Assembly: GCA_947490035.1 (NCBI GenBank)
Contig: CANLGS010000277.1
Location: 1-6,212, forward strand
DNA from: Gemmataceae bacterium
GTDB taxonomy: Bacteria; Planctomycetota; Planctomycetia; Gemmatales; Gemmataceae
Direction: 5' to 3'
DNA length: 6,212 nucleotides
Shown: piece by piece, positions 1 to 5,671 of the stretch
Layout: each line of letters begins with the position of its first letter
Numbering within the stretch: position 1 is the stretch's first letter
Notes under the pieces: model-generated
Told to the model about the DNA's origin: nothing
The model's database searches: none
The model's input: the letters and a program-made list of their open reading frames with translations, nothing else
Made by a program: the position numbers and the translations under genes

Positions 1-1197
1 ATCGGCGGCGGCGTGGCCGCGGCCGGCGCGGGGGCGTTCCTCCTGTCCGGGTGCGGTGGCGGCGACAAGAACACGCTCAAGATCGTGTCCAGCCTGCCGC
101 GGACCGGCAGCGCGAAGGGCCAGACGGACACCATCGTCAACGGCATCCGCATGGCGATGGACGAGTACCCGGAGGGGCTGTTCGGCCAGAAGCTCGTTCA
201 CAAGGACATGGACGACGCGACCGCCGCGGCCGGCGACTGGGACGCCGGGAAGGAAGCCGACAACGCCCGCGAAGCGGTCGGCGACAAGAACGTGATGGTG
301 TTCATCGGGCCGTACAACTCCGGCGCGTCGAAGGTGTCGCAGCCGATCCTCAACGAGGCCGGGTTGCTCCAGATTTCGCCCGCCTGCACGTGGCCCGGTC
401 TCACCAAGGTGGTCCCCGGCGACGAGGCCAGCGGCGAACCGGGCATCTACCGCAAGTCCGGCAAGGTCACCTTCTGCCGCGTCTGCCCGACCGACGACGT
501 GCAGGGGCCGGAGACCGCCAAGTTCCTCAAGAACGTGCTGAAGGCCAAGACCGTCTTCGTCATCGACGACAAGGGACTGTACGGCGCCGGCATCGCCAAA
601 CTGTTTATGGAAGCGTGCGTGAAACTGGGCATCACGGTTCTCGGCCACGAGCAGTTGGTGAAGGCGGGCAACTACAAGACGACGCTCGCAACCGTGAAGA
701 ACAAGAACCCGGACGCGATCTACCTCGGCGGCACAAGTCAGACGGGCGCCCCGCAGATCGCCATTGATATGAAGGGCGTCGGCCTCAAGTGCCCGCTGAT
801 CGTGCCGGACGGCTGCTACGAGAAGGCGTTCATCGAAGGGGCCGGGGCCGACCTGTTCAAGGAACTCACCTGCTACGCCACCATCGGCGGCAAAGACCCC
901 AGCCTGCTGACCGGGGCCGGCGCCGACTTCGTGAAGAAGTACAAGGAGAAGTACAAGGCCGACCCCGAAGCCTACGCGGTGTACGGCTACGAGGCCGCCA
1001 AGGTGTTCCTTGAGGCCGCGAAGAAGGTCGGCAAGAAGGACCGCGAAGAACTCCGCAAGGCGGTGCTAGAGACGAAGGACTTCGACAAGGGCGTGCTGGG
1101 CAAGTGGGGCTTCGACGCCAACGGCGACACCACGCTGCAAGAGATCACCATCAGCAAGATCGTGGACGGCGGGTTCAAGCCGCAGCCGACCGCGTGA
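1..1197 (+). CDS. livK: Branched-chain amino acid ABC transporter substrate-binding lipoprotein (5'-partial)
   Basis: This is the extracytoplasmic receptor of a LivKHMGF hydrophobic amino acid importer. It binds the amino acid between two lobes and delivers it to LivH/LivM. The reading frame is open from base 1, so the true start lies upstream; the GTG at 13 is inside the signal peptide and is not taken as the start. The visible N-terminus is a Gly/Ala-rich hydrophobic stretch ending in a lipobox (Leu-Ser-Gly-Cys, Cys codon 52-54), which predicts a lipid-anchored mature protein of 381 residues. The fold is periplasmic binding protein type I (Peripla_BP_6). Typical family segments are VFIGPYNSGA (near 298-327), ISPACTWPGLT (near 373-405) and CPTDDVQGPETAK (near 484-522). 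The C-terminal lobe has the usual YAVYGYEAAKV helix (near 973-1005). The length suits the family. An oddity is eight cysteines, including a CxxC at 475-486. The exact ligand cannot be read from sequence; branched-chain amino acids are the default, and amides or other small polar ligands are possible. Confidence 0.93.
   Translation: MGGGVAAAGAGAFLLSGCGGGDKNTLKIVSSLPRTGSAKGQTDTIVNGIRMAMDEYPEGLFGQKLVHKDMDDATAAAGDWDAGKEADNAREAVGDKNVMVFIGPYNSGASKVSQPILNEAGLLQISPACTWPGLTKVVPGDEASGEPGIYRKSGKVTFCRVCPTDDVQGPETAKFLKNVLKAKTVFVIDDKGLYGAGIAKLFMEACVKLGITVLGHEQLVKAGNYKTTLATVKNKNPDAIYLGGTSQTGAPQIAIDMKGVGLKCPLIVPDGCYEKAFIEGAGADLFKELTCYATIGGKDPSLLTGAGADFVKKYKEKYKADPEAYAVYGYEAAKVFLEAAKKVGKKDREELRKAVLETKDFDKGVLGKWGFDANGDTTLQEITISKIVDGGFKPQPTA
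34..54 (+). other. Lipobox / signal peptidase II site of LivK
   Basis: The encoded residues A-F-L-L-S-G-C end an Ala/Gly-rich hydrophobic segment. The Leu-Ser-Gly-Cys sequence fits the bacterial lipobox, with the lipidated Cys at 52-54, followed by a flexible Gly-Gly-Gly-Asp linker. The small, Gly/Ala-rich hydrophobic core resembles Tat signal peptides, but the twin-arginine region would lie upstream of the window and cannot be checked. Confidence 0.85.
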
Positions 1198-1230
1198 CGA
1201 CGGGCGAGTTCGGCCAACGAGGGAGTTCTT

Positions 1231-1382
1231 GTCCCTCTCCCCTTGCGGGAAAGGGTGGCCGCGCTTCGCGGACGAGTGAGGGGTGAGAGCCTGCACGGAC
1301 CACGCGAAGCACTTTTCGCGCGCGAAGCCTACCCCTCACCCGGCTCGAAGACTCGCCACCCTCTCCCGCAAGGGGAGAGGGG
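1231..1382. repeat. Large composite inverted repeat (CCCTCTCCC hairpin type) between livK and livH
   Basis: The left arm (1232-1286) and right arm (1330-1382) are imperfect reverse complements of about 53-55 nt, each ending at the loop side in a gaggggt/acccctc sequence. Each arm also contains its own hairpin. In the right arm, 1359-1367 pairs perfectly over 9 bp with 1373-1381 around a GCAAG loop. In the left arm, 1233-1241 pairs with 1247-1255 with one mismatch. The central loop contains a third small hairpin, with 1303-1308 pairing with 1315-1320. The form resembles REP/BIME or a small MITE-like palindromic unit. It encodes no protein that I believe. In an operon of this kind such structures could separate expression of the receptor gene from that of the permease genes, but this is inference. 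Confidence 0.88.
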
Positions 1383-1424
1383 AAGGAGAACTACCTCGCG
1401 CACGCTCCGGGTTCGTCCCGATTC

Positions 1425-1431
1425 AGGGGGG
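1425..1431 (+). promoter_or_regulatory. Probable ribosome binding site of livH
   Basis: A purine run AGGGGGG lies 3 nt before the ATG at 1435. It is short-spaced and only a moderate match to the anti-Shine-Dalgarno sequence. It supports the ATG at 1435 over the in-frame ATG at 1243, which sits inside the upstream inverted repeat. Confidence 0.45.
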
Positions 1432-1434
1432 CCG

Positions 1435-2412
1435 ATGGTCGAGTTGTTCGCTCTCAGTATCAACGATGTGGCGACCAGTAGCCCAGCAGCCGGTGCCGGG
1501 TTCGGGCAGTATCTTCTGCTCGGCTTGGTCCTCGGCTCGCTCTACGCCCTCATCGCGCTCGGCTACACGATGGTGTACGGCATCATCGAGCTAATCAACT
1601 TCGCGCACGGCGACCTGTTCATGCTCGGCTCGTTCCTGGCTCTGCAACTGGCCGTGTGGACGGGCGTCACCGTCGCGGCCGACTCCGGCACCGGGTCCAT
1701 CATCCTCACCGTGCTGCTGATGCTGGTCCTCACGCCGCTCTGCTGCGCCGCCTTGAACGTGGCGACCGACCGCGTCATCTACAAGCCGCTGCGGAACTCG
1801 CCCAAACTCACCGTCATCGTCTCCGCGATCGGCGTCAGCTTCATCTTCATGAACCTCGGGCTGTTCTGGCGCGGCGCCACTCAGGTCAAGTTCCCCGACC
1901 TGATCCCGGACATCGACCTGATCGGCGGTGCCAGTCTGCGGTTCACGTTGAAAGACGCGATGGTCATCGGCGTCACCGTGCCGGTGATGCTCGCGCTGAC
2001 CGTGTTCGTGAAGTTCACCTCGCTCGGCAAGGCGATGCGGGCGACCGCCCAGAACCCGACCGCGGCGCAGCTCATGGGCATCAACGCCGACCGCGTGATC
2101 GCCGCGACGTTCGCCATCGGCGGCGCGCTGGCCGGCGTCGCGGCCGTCGTGTACGGGCTGTACATCAAGTCGGTCGAGTATCAGATGGGGTTCCAGAACG
2201 GGCTGTACGCGTTCACCGCGGCCGTCCTCGGCGGGATCGGCAACATCCCCGGCGCCGTCCTCGGCGGGTTGGTGATCGGCGTCGTCGGCGAACTCGGCAA
2301 GGCTTACGTCGGCGCGATGTGGAGCGAAGTGATTATCTTCGGCATCCTCATCGTGATCCTGATCTTCCGGCCCACCGGCCTGCTCGGCGCCCGCACGCGG
2401 GAGAAGGTATGA
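1435..2412 (+). CDS. livH: Branched-chain amino acid ABC transporter permease LivH
   Basis: This is one of the two inner-membrane channel subunits of the importer, pairing with LivM and contacting the LivG/LivF ATPases. It has 325 residues from the ATG at 1435. The frame stays open upstream to 1243, but those 64 codons run through the inverted repeat, are charged and lack family similarity. The N-terminal family block, GLVLGSLYALIALGYTMVYG followed by INFAHGDLFMLG (residues ~30-65), is classic BPD_transp_2 LivH. About eight hydrophobic segments can be seen (roughly 23-50, 60-80, 87-110, 126-146, 173-193, 220-244, 257-286 and 297-312). The EAA-like cytoplasmic coupling loop is ATAQNPTAAQLMGIN (residues ~203-217), and the C-terminus ends in the expected FRPTGLLG. 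The stop overlaps the livM start by 4 nt (ATGA), implying translational coupling. Residues 1-22 are a slightly long, polar N-terminal extension. Confidence 0.94.
   Translation: MVELFALSINDVATSSPAAGAGFGQYLLLGLVLGSLYALIALGYTMVYGIIELINFAHGDLFMLGSFLALQLAVWTGVTVAADSGTGSIILTVLLMLVLTPLCCAALNVATDRVIYKPLRNSPKLTVIVSAIGVSFIFMNLGLFWRGATQVKFPDLIPDIDLIGGASLRFTLKDAMVIGVTVPVMLALTVFVKFTSLGKAMRATAQNPTAAQLMGINADRVIAATFAIGGALAGVAAVVYGLYIKSVEYQMGFQNGLYAFTAAVLGGIGNIPGAVLGGLVIGVVGELGKAYVGAMWSEVIIFGILIVILIFRPTGLLGARTREKV
2400..2407 (+). promoter_or_regulatory. Ribosome binding site of livM inside the end of livH
   Basis: GGAGAAGG lies directly before the ATG at 2409 and overlaps the last codons of livH. Together with the ATGA stop/start overlap it fixes the livM start and suggests coupled translation of the two permease subunits. 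Confidence 0.6.
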
Positions 2413-3536
2413 GACACGCGCGCGACTGGGTGCCGATCTTATTTGTCGCGCTCTTTGCGTACCCGTTCCTGCCGTTCGCAGAGTCGAACCGGGGCGCGCA
2501 GTTCACCATCCTGTTCGTCTACGCGATCCTCGCGCTGGCGCTGAACGTCGTCATGGGGTACACCGGGTTACTGCACCTGGGGATCGCCGCATTCTTCGGC
2601 ATCGGCGCGTACACGGTCGGCATCCTGACGGTACCGTTCTTCCCGTTCCAACAGAGCTTCCTGGTCGCGGCGGTCGCGGCCATGGTCATCAGCGCCACCG
2701 TCGGCGTCATCACGACCGCGCCCATCCTGCGCCTACGGGGTGACTATCTCTCGCTCGTCACGCTCGGCTTCGGACTCATCACGCTCTACGCGATCCGCAA
2801 CCTGGACGCCATTACCGAGGGCACGAAGGGGCTGAACCCGATCGAGGCGGGGCCGCTGCCGGGCGTGTCCGAGGACGCCGACTTCAGCGCCGTGCAGGTG
2901 CATTCCAACTGGGGCACGCGGTGGTACAAGTACCCGTACCTGTACTTCATCATCCTCGGAACACTCGGCATGGTCATGCTGTTCCTGCGGAACCTGGAGC
3001 GGTCGCGTCTGGGGCGGGCGTGGGTGGCGCTGCGCGAGGACGAACTGGCGGCGACGTGCATGGGGCTGAACCCGGCACGGCTGAAGCTCGCGGCCATCGC
3101 GCTGGGTGCCGGCCTCGCGGGATTGGCCGGCGCGTTCTACGCGATGGCGCTGGGCACCACCGGCAACCCGCAGGCCTACGACTTCACGCTCTCGATGATT
3201 ATGGTGTGCTGCGTCATCCTGGGCGGGCTGGGCAACCGGTCGGGCGTGCTGCTCGGCGTGTTCCTGCTGATGGGCTTCGACCGCATCGCGACCAACCTGC
3301 TCGACAACTACCTGCAAGAGCAGTTCGACGCCGGCGCGCGGACCTACTACAAGGTGAGCGGGTGGAAGATCATCATCTTCGGCAGCGTCCTCATCCTCAT
3401 GATGCGGTTCCGCCCGGAGGGGCTGCTGCCCGAAACGCGCCACCAGCGCGAGCTACACCCGGACGCGGAAAAGAAAGAAGAGCCGCAGATAAACGCAGAG
3501 AACGCAGATCAAGACAGAAAACCGAGCCTGAATTGA
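2409..3536 (+). CDS. livM: Branched-chain amino acid ABC transporter permease LivM
   Basis: This is the second inner-membrane permease subunit, forming the translocation path with LivH. It has 375 residues. The start at 2409 is set by the 4-nt overlap with livH and a GGAGAAGG site; an upstream open frame to 1656 is only a shadow of livH. Family blocks are ALALNVVMGYTGLLHLGIAAF and GIGAYTVGIL (residues ~42-73), LRLRGDYLSLVTLGFG (~107-122), and the EAA-type coupling loop ALREDELAATCMGLNPARLK (~207-226) followed by AGLAGLAGAFYA. A polar segment at ~131-172 between hydrophobic helices is a probable external loop. The family core ends at FRPEGLLP (~334-341). After it comes a charged 34-residue tail, KEEP...NAENADQDRK in part, whose last ~18 residues are encoded by an intergenic-type inverted repeat beginning at 3481. 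This tail is probably acquired and not conserved. Confidence 0.94.
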   Translation: MRHARDWVPILFVALFAYPFLPFAESNRGAQFTILFVYAILALALNVVMGYTGLLHLGIAAFFGIGAYTVGILTVPFFPFQQSFLVAAVAAMVISATVGVITTAPILRLRGDYLSLVTLGFGLITLYAIRNLDAITEGTKGLNPIEAGPLPGVSEDADFSAVQVHSNWGTRWYKYPYLYFIILGTLGMVMLFLRNLERSRLGRAWVALREDELAATCMGLNPARLKLAAIALGAGLAGLAGAFYAMALGTTGNPQAYDFTLSMIMVCCVILGGLGNRSGVLLGVFLLMGFDRIATNLLDNYLQEQFDAGARTYYKVSGWKIIIFGSVLILMMRFRPEGLLPETRHQRELHPDAEKKEEPQINAENADQDRKPSLN

Positions 3537-3580
3537 TCTCTGCATTCTCTGATCTGCGTTGTTCTGCGTTATCTGCGGCT
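3481..3580. repeat. Inverted repeat with ATCTGCGTT/AACGCAGAT units spanning the livM 3' end and the livM-livG gap
   Basis: The left arm (3481-3511, AGCCGCAGATAAACGCAGAG...) is the reverse complement of the right arm (3549-3580, ...TTCTGCGTTATCTGCGGCT), apart from two 1-nt indels and one terminal mismatch, so about 30 bp could pair around a loop of roughly 37 nt. The motif GCAGATAACGCAG / CTGCGTTATCTGC recurs within the arms. The left arm and loop are translated as the LivM C-terminus up to the TGA at 3534-3536. The right arm and its pyrimidine-rich continuation form the livG leader. The repeat type is, from memory, a common dispersed intergenic element in planctomycete genomes; that point was not checked. 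Confidence 0.88.
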
Positions 3581-3609
3581 GATTTCTGCCCTCTGTCTTC
3601 TGGTCTCCT

Positions 3610-4647
3610 ATGCCGGTTCTGTCCGTTCACAAACTCACGATGCGGTTCGGCGGGATCACCGCCGTGGACGGCGTCGATCTCGCCGTCGAAGAGGGGCAGA
3701 TCTTCTCCGTGATCGGCCCGAACGGGGCCGGCAAGACGACCGTGTTCAACGCGGTCACCGGCATCTACGAGCCGACCGGCGGCGAGGTGCTGTTCGACGG
3801 CAAACCGCTGGTGAAGCCAATCGCGGCGAAGACGGTCGCGTTCGCGGTCGCCGTCGGGCTGCTCGCGGGCGTGCTGCTTTCGCTGCTCGCGGTCAACATC
3901 GAGGGACTGTGGAAGACCGCCATCCGCAGCAATTTCAAAGCGAAGACCGACGCGTTCCCGTGGGGCAAGGCGGTGTCCGACGCGGGGCAACACGTCGCGG
4001 ACCGCGGCGGACGAGCGGCCCTCGGCTTCCTCATCGGGGCGTTCGTCGGCGCGGCCGGCGCGCTGGTGAACTGGCGTCGCTCCCGCCGGGCGCCGGACGT
4101 CATCACGCAGGGCGGCATCGCCCGCACGTTCCAGAACATCCGCCTGTTCCAGTCCATGACGGTGATGGAGAACGTCCTCGTCGGTTTAACGCGATCCATC
4201 GCCGGGCACCCGCTGCTCGCCGCGCTCGGCCTCGGCGGGCACAAGCGCCACGAAGCGGCAGCGGAGAAGAAGGCGGCCGAGTTGCTCGCGTTCGTCGGCC
4301 TCGCCGGGCGGCACAACGAACTCGCCAAGAACCTCCCCTACGGCGACCAGCGCCGACTCGAAATCGCCCGCGCGCTCGCCACCAACCCCAAGCTCCTCCT
4401 GCTCGACGAACCGGCCGCCGGGATGAACCCGAGCGAGACGGTTGACTTGATGGAGTTGATTCGCAAGATTCGCGACCGCGGCATGACGGTGCTGCTGATC
4501 GAACACCACATGAGCCTCGTGATGGGGATTTCCGACCGCATCGTGGTACTGAACTTCGGCGTGAAGATCGCGGAGGGCACGCCGGCCGAGATCAGCCGCG
4601 ACCCGAAGGTGATCGAGGCGTACCTGGGTTCGGAGGAGGTGTCGTGA
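3610..4647 (+). CDS. livG: Branched-chain amino acid ABC transporter ATP-binding protein LivG with a membrane-like insertion
   Basis: This is one of the two ATPases energising LivH/LivM. It has 345 residues, about 90 more than the usual ~255. Core motifs are intact: aromatic/A-loop region RFGGITAVDG (12-21), Walker A GPNGAGKTT (36-44), Q-loop ARTFQNIRLF (171-180, Q175), signature LPYGDQRRLEIARAL (242-256), Walker B LLLLDEP (262-268, catalytic E267) and H-loop IEHHM (297-301, H299; the family usually has EHD). The C-terminus ends in the expected VIEAYLG. Residues ~69-161 are an insertion absent from normal LivG. It holds two strongly hydrophobic stretches (~75-97 and ~136-155) around a basic loop, and is described separately. 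Sequence resumes at APDVITQGGIARTFQ, the equivalent of the family's PPHRIARLGIARTFQ. The ATG at 3610 is chosen because it precedes the first family strand; no Shine-Dalgarno sequence is visible in the pyrimidine-rich leader. The stop overlaps livF by 4 nt. Confidence 0.93.
   Translation: MPVLSVHKLTMRFGGITAVDGVDLAVEEGQIFSVIGPNGAGKTTVFNAVTGIYEPTGGEVLFDGKPLVKPIAAKTVAFAVAVGLLAGVLLSLLAVNIEGLWKTAIRSNFKAKTDAFPWGKAVSDAGQHVADRGGRAALGFLIGAFVGAAGALVNWRRSRRAPDVITQGGIARTFQNIRLFQSMTVMENVLVGLTRSIAGHPLLAALGLGGHKRHEAAAEKKAAELLAFVGLAGRHNELAKNLPYGDQRRLEIARALATNPKLLLLDEPAAGMNPSETVDLMELIRKIRDRGMTVLLIEHHMSLVMGISDRIVVLNFGVKIAEGTPAEISRDPKVIEAYLGSEEVS
3814..4092 (+). other. In-frame insertion in LivG: predicted two-helix membrane hairpin
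   Basis: This covers residues ~69-161 of LivG. The first hydrophobic stretch, ~75-97 (3832-3900), has the run TVAFAVAVGLLAGVLLSLLA; the second, ~136-155 (4015-4074), has AALGFLIGAFVGAAGALVNW. Between them is a 38-residue polar loop with seven Lys/Arg and four acidic residues. The outer flanks are basic (Lys 65, 69 and 74 before; Arg 156, 157, 159 and 160 after). Both ends join the cytosolic nucleotide-binding domain, so two crossings would form a hairpin with the loop on the far side of the membrane. A monotopic or amphipathic arrangement is also possible. Reading frame, codon use and GC look like the rest of the gene. I do not recognise the inserted sequence as any known domain. Confidence 0.8.
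4632..4640 (+). promoter_or_regulatory. Strong ribosome binding site of livF inside the end of livG
   Basis: GGAGGAGGT is a near-ideal Shine-Dalgarno sequence, with its first GGAGG 7 nt before the GTG at 4644. It supports the GTG start and the 4-nt GTGA overlap with the livG stop. Confidence 0.75.
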
Positions 4648-5561
4648 GTACCGCTCCGCCGCTGCTCGAAGTGCGCGATCTCGAAGCCGGTTACGGCCCG
4701 ATCAACGTGCTGCACAAGCTCTCGCTCGTCGTGAATCAGGGCGAGATTGTCACCATCATCGGCGCGAACGGGGCCGGCAAGACGACGCTGCTCAACGCCA
4801 TCTGCGGGGTCGTCAAGGCCCGCGCCGGGGAGGTCGTCTTCAACGTCTCGCCCGAAGTACACGCGCGGTACGGGAGTACGCGCGGCCTGGTCGGGTCGCT
4901 CGTCGGGGTGGCTTCCAACCTGACCCGGCGGACCGCGGGGGTGCCGGTCGTCGGTGCGGTGACGCGGTGGGCGACCGCGGGGTTCGTTGACGGCGTGCTG
5001 TCCGTCTTCGCCGACACGTTCCGGCTGGCCGCGTCCGGGCCGACGGCGATTCACGAGGTCGCGCCCCACAACGTCGTGAAGCTCGGCCTCGCGCAGTCGC
5101 CGGAGGGCCGCAAGATCTTCCCGCGGCTGACGGTGCGCGAGAACTTGGAGATGGGCGCGTTCACCCGTCGCGACACGTTTCAAGTGCAGGCCGACATCCA
5201 GAAAGCCTACCAGATGTTTCCCATCTTGGGGAAGCGGCAGACGCAGCCCGGCGGGTTGCTCTCCGGGGGCGAACAGCAGATGCTCGCCATCGCCCGCGCG
5301 CTCATGTCGCGGCCGAAGTTGCTGCTGCTCGATGAACCGTCGTTGGGGTTGGCGCCGCAGATCGTGGTGCAAATCTTCGACGTGATTCGCGAGCTGAACA
5401 AACAGGGCATGTCGGTGCTGTTGGTGGAACAGAACGCGCGCATGGCGTTGAAGGTGGCGCACCGCGGGTACGTGCTGGAAACCGGCCGGATCACGTTCAC
5501 CGACAAGGCCGACGTGCTGCTCCACGACCCGCGCATCCGCGAAGCGTACCTGGGGGAGTAG
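4644..5561 (+). CDS. livF: Branched-chain amino acid ABC transporter ATP-binding protein LivF with an inserted segment
   Basis: This is the partner ATPase of LivG. It has 305 residues against a usual ~235-240. The GTG start at 4644 has a strong ribosome site and a 4-nt overlap with livG. Motifs are intact: Y17 in the A-loop region (EAGYGPINVLH), Walker A GANGAGKTT (40-48), the LivF-type SPEGRKIFPRLTVRENL (152-168, usually VPEGR), signature LLSGGEQQMLAIARAL (205-220), Walker B LLLLDEP (226-232, E231) and VEQNA (261-265), where Gln in place of the H-loop His is normal for LivF. The C-terminus ends in REAYLGE. Between strand GEVVF (62-66) and IHEVAPHNVVKLGLA (136-150, equivalent to the family's ITGLPPHERARLGIA) lies a 67-residue insertion. 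It falls at the same structural site as the LivG insertion but has a different sequence. It is the last gene of the transporter operon. Confidence 0.93.
   Translation: MSTAPPLLEVRDLEAGYGPINVLHKLSLVVNQGEIVTIIGANGAGKTTLLNAICGVVKARAGEVVFNVSPEVHARYGSTRGLVGSLVGVASNLTRRTAGVPVVGAVTRWATAGFVDGVLSVFADTFRLAASGPTAIHEVAPHNVVKLGLAQSPEGRKIFPRLTVRENLEMGAFTRRDTFQVQADIQKAYQMFPILGKRQTQPGGLLSGGEQQMLAIARALMSRPKLLLLDEPSLGLAPQIVVQIFDVIRELNKQGMSVLLVEQNARMALKVAHRGYVLETGRITFTDKADVLLHDPRIREAYLGE
4842..5042 (+). other. In-frame insertion in LivF at the site equivalent to the LivG insertion
   Basis: This covers residues ~67-133 of LivF. It is rich in Gly, Val, Ala, Thr and Arg, with two mildly hydrophobic stretches, GLVGSLVGVASNL (81-93) and TAGFVDGVLSVFADTFRLAA (111-130). 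The second could form an amphipathic helix. Neither stretch is as long or as apolar as those in LivG, so true membrane crossing is doubtful; surface association with the membrane or with the LivG insertion is more plausible. No recognised domain and no obvious similarity to the LivG insertion were seen by eye. Confidence 0.75.
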
Positions 5562-5668
5562 CTGTTGACTGTTAGCTTTTGGCCGTTAGCCATACAACAG
5601 CACCACCTCAGTTCCTGTGCTCTGGCTAATAGCTAACAGCTAACAGCTAACAGCTAACAGCCAATAGC
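5559..5668. repeat. AGCTAAC heptamer tandem array with inverted partner between livF and the enolase-like gene
   Basis: Units run without break from 5624: GGCTAAT, four exact AGCTAAC copies (5631-5658), then AGCCAAT and a partial AGC ending at 5668. On the other side of a roughly 30-nt spacer, 5559-5592 contains degenerate reverse-complement units (GTTAGCT, GTTAGCC), so the region can fold as an imperfect stem. The left arm begins in the livF stop codon and the array ends 3 nt before the next ATG, so almost the whole gap is repeat. No U-tract follows, so it is not a standard intrinsic terminator. Heptamer arrays of this kind are known as STRR elements in cyanobacteria; assigning this one to that class is by analogy. 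Confidence 0.88.
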
Positions 5669-5671
5669 TTT

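Noticed and set aside
1243..1434. Extended N-terminus of LivH from the in-frame ATG at 1243
   Set aside because: The 64 extra codons lie in the inverted repeat, encode a charged Arg-rich sequence unlike any LivH, and the ATG at 1435 has its own purine-rich site and begins close to the family block.
2733..3443. Minus-strand open frame of 236 codons opposite livM
   Set aside because: Same reason: it is antisense to a clear permease gene and has shadow-like His/Arg/Gln-rich composition.
3814..5042. Inteins as the explanation of the LivG and LivF insertions
   Set aside because: The inserts (~93 and ~67 residues) are shorter than mini-inteins, show no Cys/Ser first residue with a His-Asn end, and do not interrupt a conserved catalytic motif.
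5430..5441. Loss of the H-loop histidine in LivF (VEQN)
   Set aside because: Gln at this position is the normal LivF family sequence, as in E. coli LivF, so it is not a defect.
4338..5525. Long open frame on the minus strand (395 codons) opposite livG and livF
   Set aside because: It is a shadow created by GC-rich codon use of the real genes. Its composition (Arg, His, Pro, Gln-rich) is typical of antisense frames and it lacks any recognisable motif.
5624..5668. CRISPR array
   Set aside because: Units are 7 nt, directly abutting and without spacers; this is a simple tandem repeat.
5562..5671. Intrinsic terminator after livF
   Set aside because: The possible stem is imperfect, AT-containing and not followed by a U-tract, so I would not call it a terminator, although it could still affect transcript ends.
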